37,423 nt of DNA, from the NCBI RefSeq assembly GCF_003966895.1, contig NZ_AP018449.1, forward strand, positions 1 through 37,423, read 5' to 3'. Shown in pieces: positions 1 through 8,199 of the stretch. The notes below the pieces were generated by a model. The model ran no database searches. It worked only from the letters and a program-made list of their open reading frames with translations, and was not told where the DNA came from. Source of the DNA: Methylomusa anaerophila (lineage in GTDB: Bacteria > Bacillota > Negativicutes > Sporomusales > Sporomusaceae). The translations under genes and the position numbers were made by a program. Every line of letters starts with the position of its first letter. The stretch's first letter is position 1.

Positions 1-264
1 CCGTCCCAAAAGAAATCCGCCTGAAAGACAGCAATTGGCGTATATCCTTAAAAGATTGTCAGTATTATTTAATGCCGAAAATTTTCTGGCTAAAGATTCT
101 GCAGTTTTCTCCAATTCGGAAACAATTTCAGTTTCCCATATTATCTTATCAGGTATTTTACGCGGGCTGGAATTAATATTAAAATACTTTGTCCAATCCA
201 GTACGATATCCGGCCTGTCCTGGCAAAAATTCCCGTCCCACCCATGAACAAGTATAATCGCCAT
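1..264 (-). CDS. Hypothetical protein, C-terminus off the left edge
   Basis: An open frame begins with ATG at 264-262 and runs off the window without a stop, giving 88 visible residues. It starts MAIILVHGWDG and includes a hydrophobic stretch, IYANCCLSGGFLLG, near the cut. Its ATG overlaps the stop of the small gene to its right (TAATG), which suggests translational coupling. The hydrophobic stretch faintly resembles the core of SAVED/CARF-type nucleotide-sensing domains, which would suit a neighbour of a CRISPR array. That is only a guess from a few residues, and no family is assigned. Confidence 0.55.
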   Translation of the reverse strand, partial: MAIILVHGWDGNFCQDRPDIVLDWTKYFNINSSPRKIPDKIIWETEIVSELEKTAESLARKFSALNNTDNLLRIYANCCLSGGFLLGR

Positions 265-452
265 TATTGTTTAACCCTCCGATATTTATACTCTCTCGAA
301 AATCCGAGATATTTATATAGAGCAAGGTAGTGCACGTTGTTTTTTTTATTTTCCTCCAACATTTTTAAAAGCCGGGTGTCGGCAAGTGATTGTTCGACCG
401 CTATCTTGAGCCTCCTCCTGATTTCTATTCTTGTCCATGCGATCTCCTTCAA
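264..452 (-). CDS. Small basic hypothetical protein
   Basis: A 62-residue frame rich in Arg, Lys and Leu ends at a stop that overlaps the next start codon (TAATG), so it looks like the upstream member of a two-gene unit. The start is uncertain. The best ribosome-binding site (AAGGAG) lies inside the first codons of this frame and is placed to serve an ATG in another frame that stops after 30 codons. Either the gene starts with a weak TTG or a frameshift separates a normal start from the body. No family is recognised. Confidence 0.35.
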   Translation of the reverse strand: MKEIAWTRIEIRRRLKIAVEQSLADTRLLKMLEENKKNNVHYLALYKYLGFSREYKYRRVKQ

Positions 453-827
453 AAGATTTTTTAGAAATGTTTATAGTCCCTTCTACAAATATGGTATCTT
501 AGAAATCATCGATGCTTGACAAGTAATCTCCGCTTCTTTATCCAAATTTCGATGCACTGCCCTTGTGCAAAACCCGTTATCGCCACCGAACTTCTGGGAA
601 CGTTGTTTTATGCGACCAAAAGAGGATATCAGTTGGAACGAAAGATCAATCTCGCAGTTCTAACAACTGCTACGTACCGTACCTCCAATAGACACCGCTA
701 CCTTAAGTTAAACAGTAGCTACTCAGCATCATTTGCATTAGTTGCGACAATCTTTCTTTTTATATGGAAATTCGACATTTTATTTCAAATTCCTGCATAT
801 ATTGTTCATTTTCCCTTAATATAGAAA
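453..827. other. Stretch without a recognisable gene
   Basis: AT-rich sequence between the small minus-strand genes and the terminator before array 1. The longest plus-strand frame (about 100 codons from 516) has no ribosome-binding site and no recognisable composition, and the minus strand is broken by stops. It may hold the promoter of the left-edge genes, but no convincing -35/-10 pair was found. Confidence 0.4.
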
Positions 828-860
828 ACACAGCCCAAAGATTTGGGCTGTGTTTTTTTT
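828..860 (+). terminator. Strong intrinsic terminator
   Basis: A perfect 12-bp stem (ACACAGCCCAAA paired with TTTGGGCTGTGT, 2-nt loop) is followed by a T8 run on the plus strand. On the minus strand the hairpin is followed only by TTTTC. It lies at the trailer side of array 1, so it could also stop the array transcript coming from the right, with the weaker U-run. Confidence 0.75.
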
Positions 861-912
861 GACAGCGTCCCCCCATACCTGCCCCGCGTAGGCTCTCCTT
901 GGAGACGAAATA

Positions 913-2738
913 TGTTCAATTCCTTATAGGTAAGCTACAAACAATGAATATGGTACAAGAAAAATTATATCATTGTTGGTTTCAATCCCTTATAGGTAAG
1001 CTACAAACGGAAGAAATGACAATTGATCAAGCGGCAGACATGTGTTTCAATCCCTTATAGGTAAGCTACAAACTCATAATTCATCGCGATGTGTGGGAGC
1101 AGCTAAGCCGTTTCAATCCCTTATAGGTAAGCTACAAACAACATGCCCGGTGTGGAAAAATATAGCGAAACAATTGTTTCAATCCCTTATAGGTAAGCTA
1201 CAAACCATGAACTGAAGCATATCGGCGTTGGGCCGAAGGGGCGTTTCAATCCCTTATAGGTAAGCTACAAACTCCGGGCGATAGCCGAGATCCGCTGAAC
1301 TAATAAAGTTTCAATCCCTTATAGGTAAGCTACAAACAAAAGAAAGCATTAGATTATCTCCAGAAATTCCCGCGTTTCAATCCCTTATAGGTAAGCTACA
1401 AACCAGCTTCAACTTCAACAACAAATGGAGGTTTTGTACGGGTTTCAATCCCTTATAGGTAAGCTACAAACCGCAGGCGTTGAATTAACTGTTGAAGCCC
1501 AGCCGAGGTTTCAATCCCTTATAGGTAAGCTACAAACTAAGAGTGCTCATATAAACTTCACTGCCCATTTGTTCGTTTCAATCCCTTATAGGTAAGCTAC
1601 AAACATATCGGTTGATTCGGACAGCACTTAATGAAAAGAGGTTTCAATCCCTTATAGGTAAGCTACAAACAAAACCGGTTTGAATTTGATGCGTTTTACG
1701 ATACACTGGTTTCAATCCCTTATAGGTAAGCTACAAACAGTCTATTGACGATGCCGTGAAAAAATTAATTAAATAGTTTCAATCCCTTATAGGTAAGCTA
1801 CAAACCAATGCTATCGAACTTATACAGTTGCTTGCAGAGCCAAGTTTCAATCCCTTATAGGTAAGCTACAAACTAAACATAGCCGGCTCTTGTATTTTGT
1901 TCGCGATTGTTTCAATCCCTTATAGGTAAGCTACAAACAGCGTAGGCAACAGTGTTCGTCGGGAACGAGGTTGTATGTTTCAATCCCTTATAGGTAAGCT
2001 ACAAACTTATGAAACATGGATGCAGTACCGGGATTTTTTATGTTTCAATCCCTTATAGGTAAGCTACAAACCCGTTTTGATTTTTTATGGCCCTCGACTG
2101 CAATTCCAAGTTTCAATCCCTTATAGGTAAGCTACAAACTAATGCTTTGCTTGCAAAATTGCGCCTGGCAGGGAGTTTCAATCCCTTATAGGTAAGCTAC
2201 AAACGGGCATGAAAACCGAGTGGGATGACCCTGGAGAATGTTTGTTTCAATCCCTTATAGGTAAGCTACAAACTGCTAGTTAGCAAAAGCCTAGATCAAA
2301 GCATGTCGAGTTTCAATCCCTTATAGGTAAGCTACAAACACTACAGATGCTAGAAGACATGAGAGACAGTGTATTAGGTTTCAATCCCTTATAGGTAAGC
2401 TACAAACCGCCGCGCTCATGGCCGGCGATTATGACCAATCTGAAGGTTTCAATCCCTTATAGGTAAGCTACAAACTACCCGGTTCGCTTCAATGCCGATT
2501 TTACCGGTAGAGTTTCAATCCCTTATAGGTAAGCTACAAACTTCTCTTATGGAGAACAGTATACTCTGTTAGATTAGTTTCAATCCCTTATAGGTAAGCT
2601 ACAAACACCTGGTACAGGCTATAGCCCGGGATTGTCTGGCTGGTTTCAATCCCTTATAGGTAAGCTACAAACTTTATTGGGAGGACTTTTCGGGCTTAAC
2701 GCCAGTTCGTTTCAATCCCTTATAGGTAAGCTACAAAC
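913..2738 (-). CRISPR. CRISPR array 1, 28 repeats and 27 spacers
   Basis: Twenty-seven identical 30-bp repeats (plus-strand form begins GTTTCAATCCC and ends GCTACAAAC) follow one degenerate repeat at 913-942. Spacers are about 34-38 bp and look unique. Read on the minus strand the repeat ends in ATTGAAAC, the usual 5' handle of type I-B/III crRNA, so transcription should run right to left with the leader at the right. The degenerate repeat at the left fits the old, trailer end. The degenerate repeat carries T at position 9, as in array 2, whereas the other repeats here carry C. No intact cas gene is adjacent. Confidence 0.97.
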
Positions 2739-2950
2739 CCATTATACACAAAACAGCACCCCAAAGAAAGCCTTATATTTCATGCATTCTTAGATAAATA
2801 AAAGAATTACTGTTCGTGTCATTTCACGCACTATTCTAACTCTGTTGTCTACGGAAATTTCCCAAAAAGTCAACAACTATCTGTCTCCGGGTACCCAGAC
2901 TATTTGTCGTCGACCTCCCGGCTTTTTTGCATTATCTATGGTCGACGACA
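2739..2950 (-). promoter_or_regulatory. Leader of CRISPR array 1
   Basis: The 212 bp right of the last repeat match the flank of array 2 in several blocks: CCATTATACA at the repeat edge, AGAAAGCCTTATATTTCA, a CATTTCAC block, and a distal block TTTGTCGTCGA...CTCCCGGCTTTTTTGCA ending at a palindrome. Shared flanks on the same side of both arrays, opposite the degenerate repeat, identify the leader, which should hold the promoter for pre-crRNA and the integration signals. Confidence 0.85.
2905..2950. repeat. Inverted repeat at the distal end of the array 1 leader
   Basis: TGTCGTCGAC (2905-2914) and GTCGACGACA (2941-2950) are perfect reverse complements separated by 26 bp containing CTCCCGGCTTTTTTGC. 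The same element, with one changed base in the left arm, ends the leader of array 2. It could be a protein-binding site or a transcript hairpin. Confidence 0.85.
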
Positions 2951-3022
2951 TCTTCCTGACTAAGAGCAGCTTTATATAGAAAACAGAGGACAGATTCCTC
3001 GTTTCAGGTTCAGGGCAATCGT

Positions 3023-3296
3023 TTACGGATTTTGTGCGACTGGAAAAATTTGAAGAATCTGAAGGAGATAGCGGTAGTCCAAAGAGCACATCTTTATCTT
3101 TGCCCGCTGGCTTTCTTTCAGCGAGGTATCTTGTTTCACCAGATTTAATGCCTAAGGTATCGAGATTTTCTGCACTCTGCCCCTTTCGTGCGCAGCTTTT
3201 GTCTTCTCGCAGTACGTTGTCCAACACCCAATGCAGCTTATTTTCAATTCCCCAGTGGCTCCGTCGGGCCGACAGCAATTGTTCCGCCGTTGAAAC
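3023..3296 (-). pseudogene. ISAs1-family transposase, C-terminal remnant
   Basis: The minus strand encodes the C-terminal part of an ISAs1/H-repeat type transposase: EQLLSARRSHWGIEN, then KLHWVLDNVLREDKS and ARKGQSAENL. The frame then shifts after NLDTL, and the tail continues in another frame (ALNLVKQDTSLKES, ending in a stop at 3025-3023). The N-terminal half with the catalytic Asp residues is absent, because the homology stops abruptly against the end of the methyltransferase gene at 3297. CAGGGC at 3011-3016 may be the outer end of the element. It is non-functional by truncation and frameshift, and separates array 1 from any former cas neighbours. Confidence 0.8.
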
Positions 3297-4043
3297 TTAC
3301 TTTGAAGCACAAATTGCAAACATCGGTGTCGGCCGATACAGGATTTGCTCTATTTCATCGTAGATCAATTCATTAATATTTTCCTGTATGATTATATTGT
3401 GAAACCCGCTGCGGCAAAAAGCCTGTTCATCCCATGACGGGCGTTTTTCGTAGGTCAAAGGCAGCTTGCGGGCAATATCATCGCTTTCATCCTGCTGCTC
3501 CGGCGTAATTAATTCCTTATAACCTTTTTTTATCGCCAGTTGACGGTACTTATCGCACTGAAGCTTAAGTTCCGGGTCGCTAAGCCGCAAAAACCAGTTG
3601 GTATCAAAAACGAGTACTTTTCCTGCCGGTTTTAAAAGCCGGTGCCATTCCTGGTATACCGCTAACGGATTCGGTAACAACCAGGTTACATTCCGGGACA
3701 CAATCAAGTCAAAGCTCTCAGCAGGAAAAGGAGCCGCATGAGCATCAGCCTTCAAAAAATGGATGGCTTGCCCGGCTGACGCTGCATTTTGCCGGGCTTG
3801 AGTCAACATATCGTCACACTTGTCTATTGCTGTAACTGAATAATCCATTTCAGCCAGCAGGATAGCAAAAAATCCCGGCCCGGTCCCCACGTCCAAAATC
3901 CGGGTGTTCTCTGCCGTACCGGCGTATTTACGCAAGATCATTTTCCAAGCCTGCTTTTTCTTGCAGGCCATTTCCCCTTGCACATATTCATTGAAAATGC
4001 CAGCAAGACTGTTCCAATATATTTCAATATGTTTTTCCAACAT
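3297..4043 (-). CDS. Class I SAM-dependent methyltransferase (metallophore locus)
   Basis: A 248-residue protein with the SAM-binding motif I ILDVGTGPGFF (about residues 50-60), an acidic residue after strand 2 (VTAIDKCDD) and a motif IV-like region (FDLIVSRNVTWLL), typical of the Methyltransf_11/25 fold. It starts at ATG 4043 behind AAGGAGAG. It is the last gene of the minus-strand metallophore block, 114 bp beyond a TonB receptor, so it may modify a metallophore made by the upstream genes. The substrate cannot be read from the sequence. An ISAs1 relic abuts its stop codon, but the C-terminus appears complete. Confidence 0.85.
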   Translation of the reverse strand: MLEKHIEIYWNSLAGIFNEYVQGEMACKKKQAWKMILRKYAGTAENTRILDVGTGPGFFAILLAEMDYSVTAIDKCDDMLTQARQNAASAGQAIHFLKADAHAAPFPAESFDLIVSRNVTWLLPNPLAVYQEWHRLLKPAGKVLVFDTNWFLRLSDPELKLQCDKYRQLAIKKGYKELITPEQQDESDDIARKLPLTYEKRPSWDEQAFCRSGFHNIIIQENINELIYDEIEQILYRPTPMFAICASK

Positions 4044-4157
4044 ATTCAGCTCTCCTTAATGCTCACGCCCCAAAGCAAAATAAGTTTTGGTACATTTCCC
4101 CTACGAACTAGCAAAGGTTGTTTTTGTTGCTGTTATTTATCGTCTAGTCATCTGCTC

Positions 4158-6386
4158 TTACAATTCCATCGTTGCGGAAAGCAGCAAGGTACGCGGCGCT
4201 CCCATGGTCAGGGCTCCGTAAGTAGTTCCGACCCAATGGCGCTTATTAAACACATTGGTCACCATAGCCCGGACAGTCACCGGAGTGCCGCCCTGCCGAA
4301 AGGTATAGCGGGCGCCAACATCCCAGCGTGTCCATGGCGCAACTTGTACTGTATTGCCATTATCAAGGTATTGCGACCCATTGTATACAGCCCTTGCTGT
4401 CAATGTAAGGCCCGGCTGGAACGGCGTATCCCATTCCGCGCCCAGTGTGGCCGTCCAGCGCGGAACACCTACCGGCGTATTGCCGTCATATGTGCCATTG
4501 GCTGTTTTGACCAGTTTGCCGTCCAGCAGCATTACACCGCCCAACAGGCGGGTTCCTTTCCGGGGCTCGCCAAACACGTTCAGTTCCAGACCGCGGTTGC
4601 GCTGTTGGCCGTCCACACTATATACCAGCGTTGCCGGATTAATCAGCCCGCTGGGTTGGGTGATTTGAAAGGCGCTTAGCGTAGTAGCGAAAGTACCTGC
4701 ATCCCATTTTAGGCCTGCTTCATATTGCTTCGATTTGAAAGGAGCAAAGATTTCACCGGCATTTGCCGCCGCAGCGGGGGCGGTCGCTCCTTGTTGCAAG
4801 CCTTCAATATAGTTGCCGTAGAAGGAAAGATTGGGCCTTGCTTTGATCACCAACCCAACCGACGGTGTGGTGGCGCTTTTATCGTAACTGGCGGTTTTGG
4901 CGCCCGTGGAATCAAACCTGTCTACTTTAACTTGCTGCTTGCGAATTCCCAGCGTTAGCTGCCACCGGTCATCGGCGGTGGACAGGGTGTCGGCTAGCGC
5001 TACGCCCGACAAGGTAGTCACTGATCCTAAAGGCAGATTGCCAAGATCTGTGATGCCCGGCTGTGCGCCCCATACCGGATTGTACAGATTTGATGAAAAT
5101 GTAGTGACTGGCTTTGAAAGCTGATACCGGTCAATATTGAGTCTAGTGCCGCTCAGCACAATTTGGTGCCGCAGCAAACCACTGGTAAAACGGCCGCGGA
5201 TACCCAGTTCCGCCGTATGAGCCAGATATTTGAGAGGATAATTGGTGACAGATTCGGTAAAGTCGCCTTGCGCATTCGTCAAAGTGGCACTGCCCAATAC
5301 GTAGTCCCACGTATTCTTCCTGGCGCCGGCCGATGCAAAAACCAGCCAGTCCGGATTCAGATCAAATTCACCATGGATCACGCCGAAAGTATTTTTGCTG
5401 TTTGTATAGGTCCATGGCGGATTAAAGTTGAATGTACTTTTCGGGAGACGGGGCACAGACAAACCGCTGGCCAAATACATCTCAGCGGTAGGTGCGTTAA
5501 AATCGCTTTCCAGATAGCCAAGATCGGCCGAAGCACGAAACCGGTGTCCCCGCACATCAAATCCAAGTACAGCAAGGCTTACTTTCTGGGATTCTCCGTC
5601 AAAACGGGTGTCGCCCTGGCGATAAGCGCCGTTGAAGCGGACACCGAAACGGTTGTTTTCACCGAACCGGCGGCCGATATCAATATGTCCGCCTAACTGA
5701 CTATCACCCGTATAGCTGATGTTCAGTCTGGTCAGCGGTTCTTCCCCGGCCCGCTTGGGAATGAGGTTGATGCTGCCCCCGATGCTGCCGGATGGCTGCA
5801 TGCCGTTAATCAGGGCGCTCGGTCCTTTGAGAACTTCAACCCGTTCGACAAACTCAGTCCCGATAGAAGAGGTGGGAAGTATGCCGTATAATCCGTTGAA
5901 CCCAATATCACCGACGGACAGTGTAAATCCGCGGATTGTCCAGGTGTCGTAATAGGAGGATAATGAATTAAACCGCACCGACGGATCATTGTCGAGCACG
6001 CCGGCCAGCGTGTGAGACTGTTGGTTTTCGATCAGTTTATCCGTATAACTGGTTATGTTAAATGGCGTATCCAGGAAATCTTTGTTGCCAAGCACGCCCA
6101 GCCGGCTGCCGCGGGCCACCTGACCACCGGCATAAGCCGGCGGTAAATCCTTCGATTGCTGAGAATCACGTTTAGCCGTCACTTCCGTAGGCGGCAGGGT
6201 ATACTGTTGCACGTCAGAAGGTGCTGTTTCTGACACCTTGGCTTCATCAGCAGCCTGATCTGTGGTTGCTGCCGTTTTTGCCGCATCTTCCGCCGCATTA
6301 GCAATAAACGGCGCCGGCCAGCATAGGCTGCTGCCGATCAAGACATACAGCAGGCCTTTTCCGGCGCGGGATATTTTTCTTTTCAT
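4158..6386 (-). CDS. TonB-dependent siderophore-type receptor, copy A
   Basis: A 742-residue outer-membrane receptor of the TIGR01783 (FhuE/FpvA-like) type. It has a basic signal peptide ending near FIANA, a TonB-box-like stretch (YTLPPTEVTAKRD), a plug domain from about residue 85 (DFLDTPFNITSYTDKLIENQ, with RVEVLKGPSALI) and a 22-strand barrel ending in ATMEL. A good ribosome-binding site, AAGGAGGT, lies 8 nt before ATG 6386. It should import a metal chelate across the outer membrane using TonB energy. It closely resembles copy B at 8200-10431. The last roughly 610 bp appear identical, whereas the middle of the barrel differs. No TonB/ExbBD genes are in the window. Confidence 0.95.
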   Translation of the reverse strand: MKRKISRAGKGLLYVLIGSSLCWPAPFIANAAEDAAKTAATTDQAADEAKVSETAPSDVQQYTLPPTEVTAKRDSQQSKDLPPAYAGGQVARGSRLGVLGNKDFLDTPFNITSYTDKLIENQQSHTLAGVLDNDPSVRFNSLSSYYDTWTIRGFTLSVGDIGFNGLYGILPTSSIGTEFVERVEVLKGPSALINGMQPSGSIGGSINLIPKRAGEEPLTRLNISYTGDSQLGGHIDIGRRFGENNRFGVRFNGAYRQGDTRFDGESQKVSLAVLGFDVRGHRFRASADLGYLESDFNAPTAEMYLASGLSVPRLPKSTFNFNPPWTYTNSKNTFGVIHGEFDLNPDWLVFASAGARKNTWDYVLGSATLTNAQGDFTESVTNYPLKYLAHTAELGIRGRFTSGLLRHQIVLSGTRLNIDRYQLSKPVTTFSSNLYNPVWGAQPGITDLGNLPLGSVTTLSGVALADTLSTADDRWQLTLGIRKQQVKVDRFDSTGAKTASYDKSATTPSVGLVIKARPNLSFYGNYIEGLQQGATAPAAAANAGEIFAPFKSKQYEAGLKWDAGTFATTLSAFQITQPSGLINPATLVYSVDGQQRNRGLELNVFGEPRKGTRLLGGVMLLDGKLVKTANGTYDGNTPVGVPRWTATLGAEWDTPFQPGLTLTARAVYNGSQYLDNGNTVQVAPWTRWDVGARYTFRQGGTPVTVRAMVTNVFNKRHWVGTTYGALTMGAPRTLLLSATMEL

Positions 6387-6484
6387 ATCGTTTTACCTCC
6401 TTGATTGATTCATTTCTCTTTCATTTCTCTGTTTCTGCCCGCATCAAAGCAGGAAACCAGCTGTAAATTGCAGAGGGTTAGCCA

Positions 6485-8110
6485 TTACTGCTTGTCCATA
6501 TTCGCAAAGGGAATATCGTATTGACTCCCCAGAAAGATAACGCCTGAAACATTTTTATGATAAACAGCCTGATTGGTCAGATAAGTAAGCGGCAGGTAGA
6601 CTGCCTGATCGTGCAAGGTGCCGAGTATATACCGGTACATATCCTGACGTCTTAACTCATCGGTGCTGATCAACACATCGTTAATTGTTTTGTCAATTTC
6701 CGCTTTCATGGGCAGGCCGGCTTGCGCCTGATAATCGGCGTCAGCCGGGCTGCGCATGGAGCCGACAAAGGAATGGGGATCGTAAGGCACTCCCCAGGTA
6801 TTGCTGAAAATCAGGTGAAAACTGCCGTTTTTCCTGCGTTGTTCATAGGCCTGTTTTTCTTCGTTCACCAGCTTTAGTCTGACGCCAATTTTCCGCATAT
6901 CGCCCTGCAATACTTCGCTGACAGACTTCTGGACCGCATCGGTGCTTTCAAAACACAGTTCCAGTTCCAGTTCCTGTCCGTCCTTTTCCCTGAATTCCTG
7001 GCCCGGCGGCAGTTTCCAGCCCGCTTCTTCCAGCAGCGTTCTTGCCTTGTCCAGGTTGAATTCGTAAGGCTTCAGACCAAGGTCGCAATAAGGAAAATTA
7101 GGGGCAAACAAAGTATCCGCTTTACGTTCGATGCCAAAGAATACTCCTTTGACCAAGGCTTCCTTATCCACGGCATGCTGGAGAGCTTGCCGCACCTTTA
7201 ATTCTTTGGTCGGACCCCTGTTGGAATTAACGGCGATAGCACGGGTGGCCAAGGGTTCAGACAGTTTAGCTTCATATTTGCCGGAGTCCCTGAGCTGCTT
7301 GAAGGCATCGATACTGATGCTGCCGTAACCGTATATAAGGTCCAATTCTTCTTTCTCGAAGGCCATAACACGGGACTCACCGTCCGAAATGATTTTGAAG
7401 ATGATTTTATCCAGCTTTGGCTGTGGCCCCCAGTAATGTTCGTTGCGCACAAATACCGCCATTTCCCCCTGCTTGTATTCGCTAAGCACCCAGGGCCCGG
7501 TCCCCACCGGTTGCTTGATTGTTTCCGCTGTGTTGCCATTATCCGTGAAAGCGGAAGGAGCCAGGAAACGCAGCGGTCGGATCAGCGCCAGTTCCTGGAG
7601 GGTCGGATAATAAACCTCTTTTAATACCAGTGTAAAAGTCAGGTCGTCCACCGCCCGGGTTTCTTGAATCTGTCTGATGAATTCCAGCCATTCATGACGT
7701 TTGCCGTTCGCCAGCACCGCATCGAAATTCTTTTTCACCGCTGCGGCGTTAAATTCTGTACCGTCCGAAAATTTGACGCCCTTGCGCAGCTTAAAAATAT
7801 ACTCTTTACCGTCAGGCGAAATGGTCCAGCTTTCCGCCAGCCAGGGAATAATCTTGCCGTCCGCGCCGTATTGTACAAGCGGTTCATAAACCATCGCCTG
7901 CGCCACCATCTGGTTGGGATTATATTGATGCGGATTTAAGGGTCCGATATCTTTTGGATAGGAATACGTCAATATCTTAGACTGCGTGGAAGTTTGCGTG
8001 GACTTCCCCCCGCAGCCGGCCAGTAGACCGCATATCAGCAGAATTAGAAAAATTAGAAAAATTATGGTTAGAAATTTCGACCAGTTATTATGCTTCATAA
8101 ACTTAATCAA
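6485..8110 (-). CDS. NikA-like substrate-binding lipoprotein, second copy
   Basis: A 541-residue SBP_bac_5 family protein with a lipoprotein signal (hydrophobic segment, then LLAGC). The N-terminal mature sequence contains GPLNPHQYNPNQM and VYEPLVQY, matching the NikA signature, and it is very similar to the nikA product at 19775-21394. The TTG at 8110 is chosen because AAAGGAGGAAG stands 8 nt upstream. A longer frame would run into the receptor gene at 8200. It lies between the two TonB receptors, with no permease or ATPase of its own, and so probably delivers its ligand to NikBCDE. A different metal-ligand complex, or the apo-metallophore, are possible cargoes. Confidence 0.9.
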   Translation of the reverse strand: MIKFMKHNNWSKFLTIIFLIFLILLICGLLAGCGGKSTQTSTQSKILTYSYPKDIGPLNPHQYNPNQMVAQAMVYEPLVQYGADGKIIPWLAESWTISPDGKEYIFKLRKGVKFSDGTEFNAAAVKKNFDAVLANGKRHEWLEFIRQIQETRAVDDLTFTLVLKEVYYPTLQELALIRPLRFLAPSAFTDNGNTAETIKQPVGTGPWVLSEYKQGEMAVFVRNEHYWGPQPKLDKIIFKIISDGESRVMAFEKEELDLIYGYGSISIDAFKQLRDSGKYEAKLSEPLATRAIAVNSNRGPTKELKVRQALQHAVDKEALVKGVFFGIERKADTLFAPNFPYCDLGLKPYEFNLDKARTLLEEAGWKLPPGQEFREKDGQELELELCFESTDAVQKSVSEVLQGDMRKIGVRLKLVNEEKQAYEQRRKNGSFHLIFSNTWGVPYDPHSFVGSMRSPADADYQAQAGLPMKAEIDKTINDVLISTDELRRQDMYRYILGTLHDQAVYLPLTYLTNQAVYHKNVSGVIFLGSQYDIPFANMDKQ

Positions 8111-8199
8111 GGAAACTTCCTCCTTTTGCTCCTGTCCCATCGCTGTTTCGACATACTTGTCCGCTTCTGCCAGCCTGTTGATTTTCAATGTTCTGTGCC

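Noticed and set aside
35..247. Plus-strand frame at the left edge
   Set aside because: It is the shadow of the minus-strand partial gene and lacks a ribosome-binding site.
516..824. Plus-strand frame of 102 codons before the terminator
   Set aside because: No ribosome-binding site, promoter or recognisable protein composition. The terminator after it gives weak support, but not enough to call a gene.
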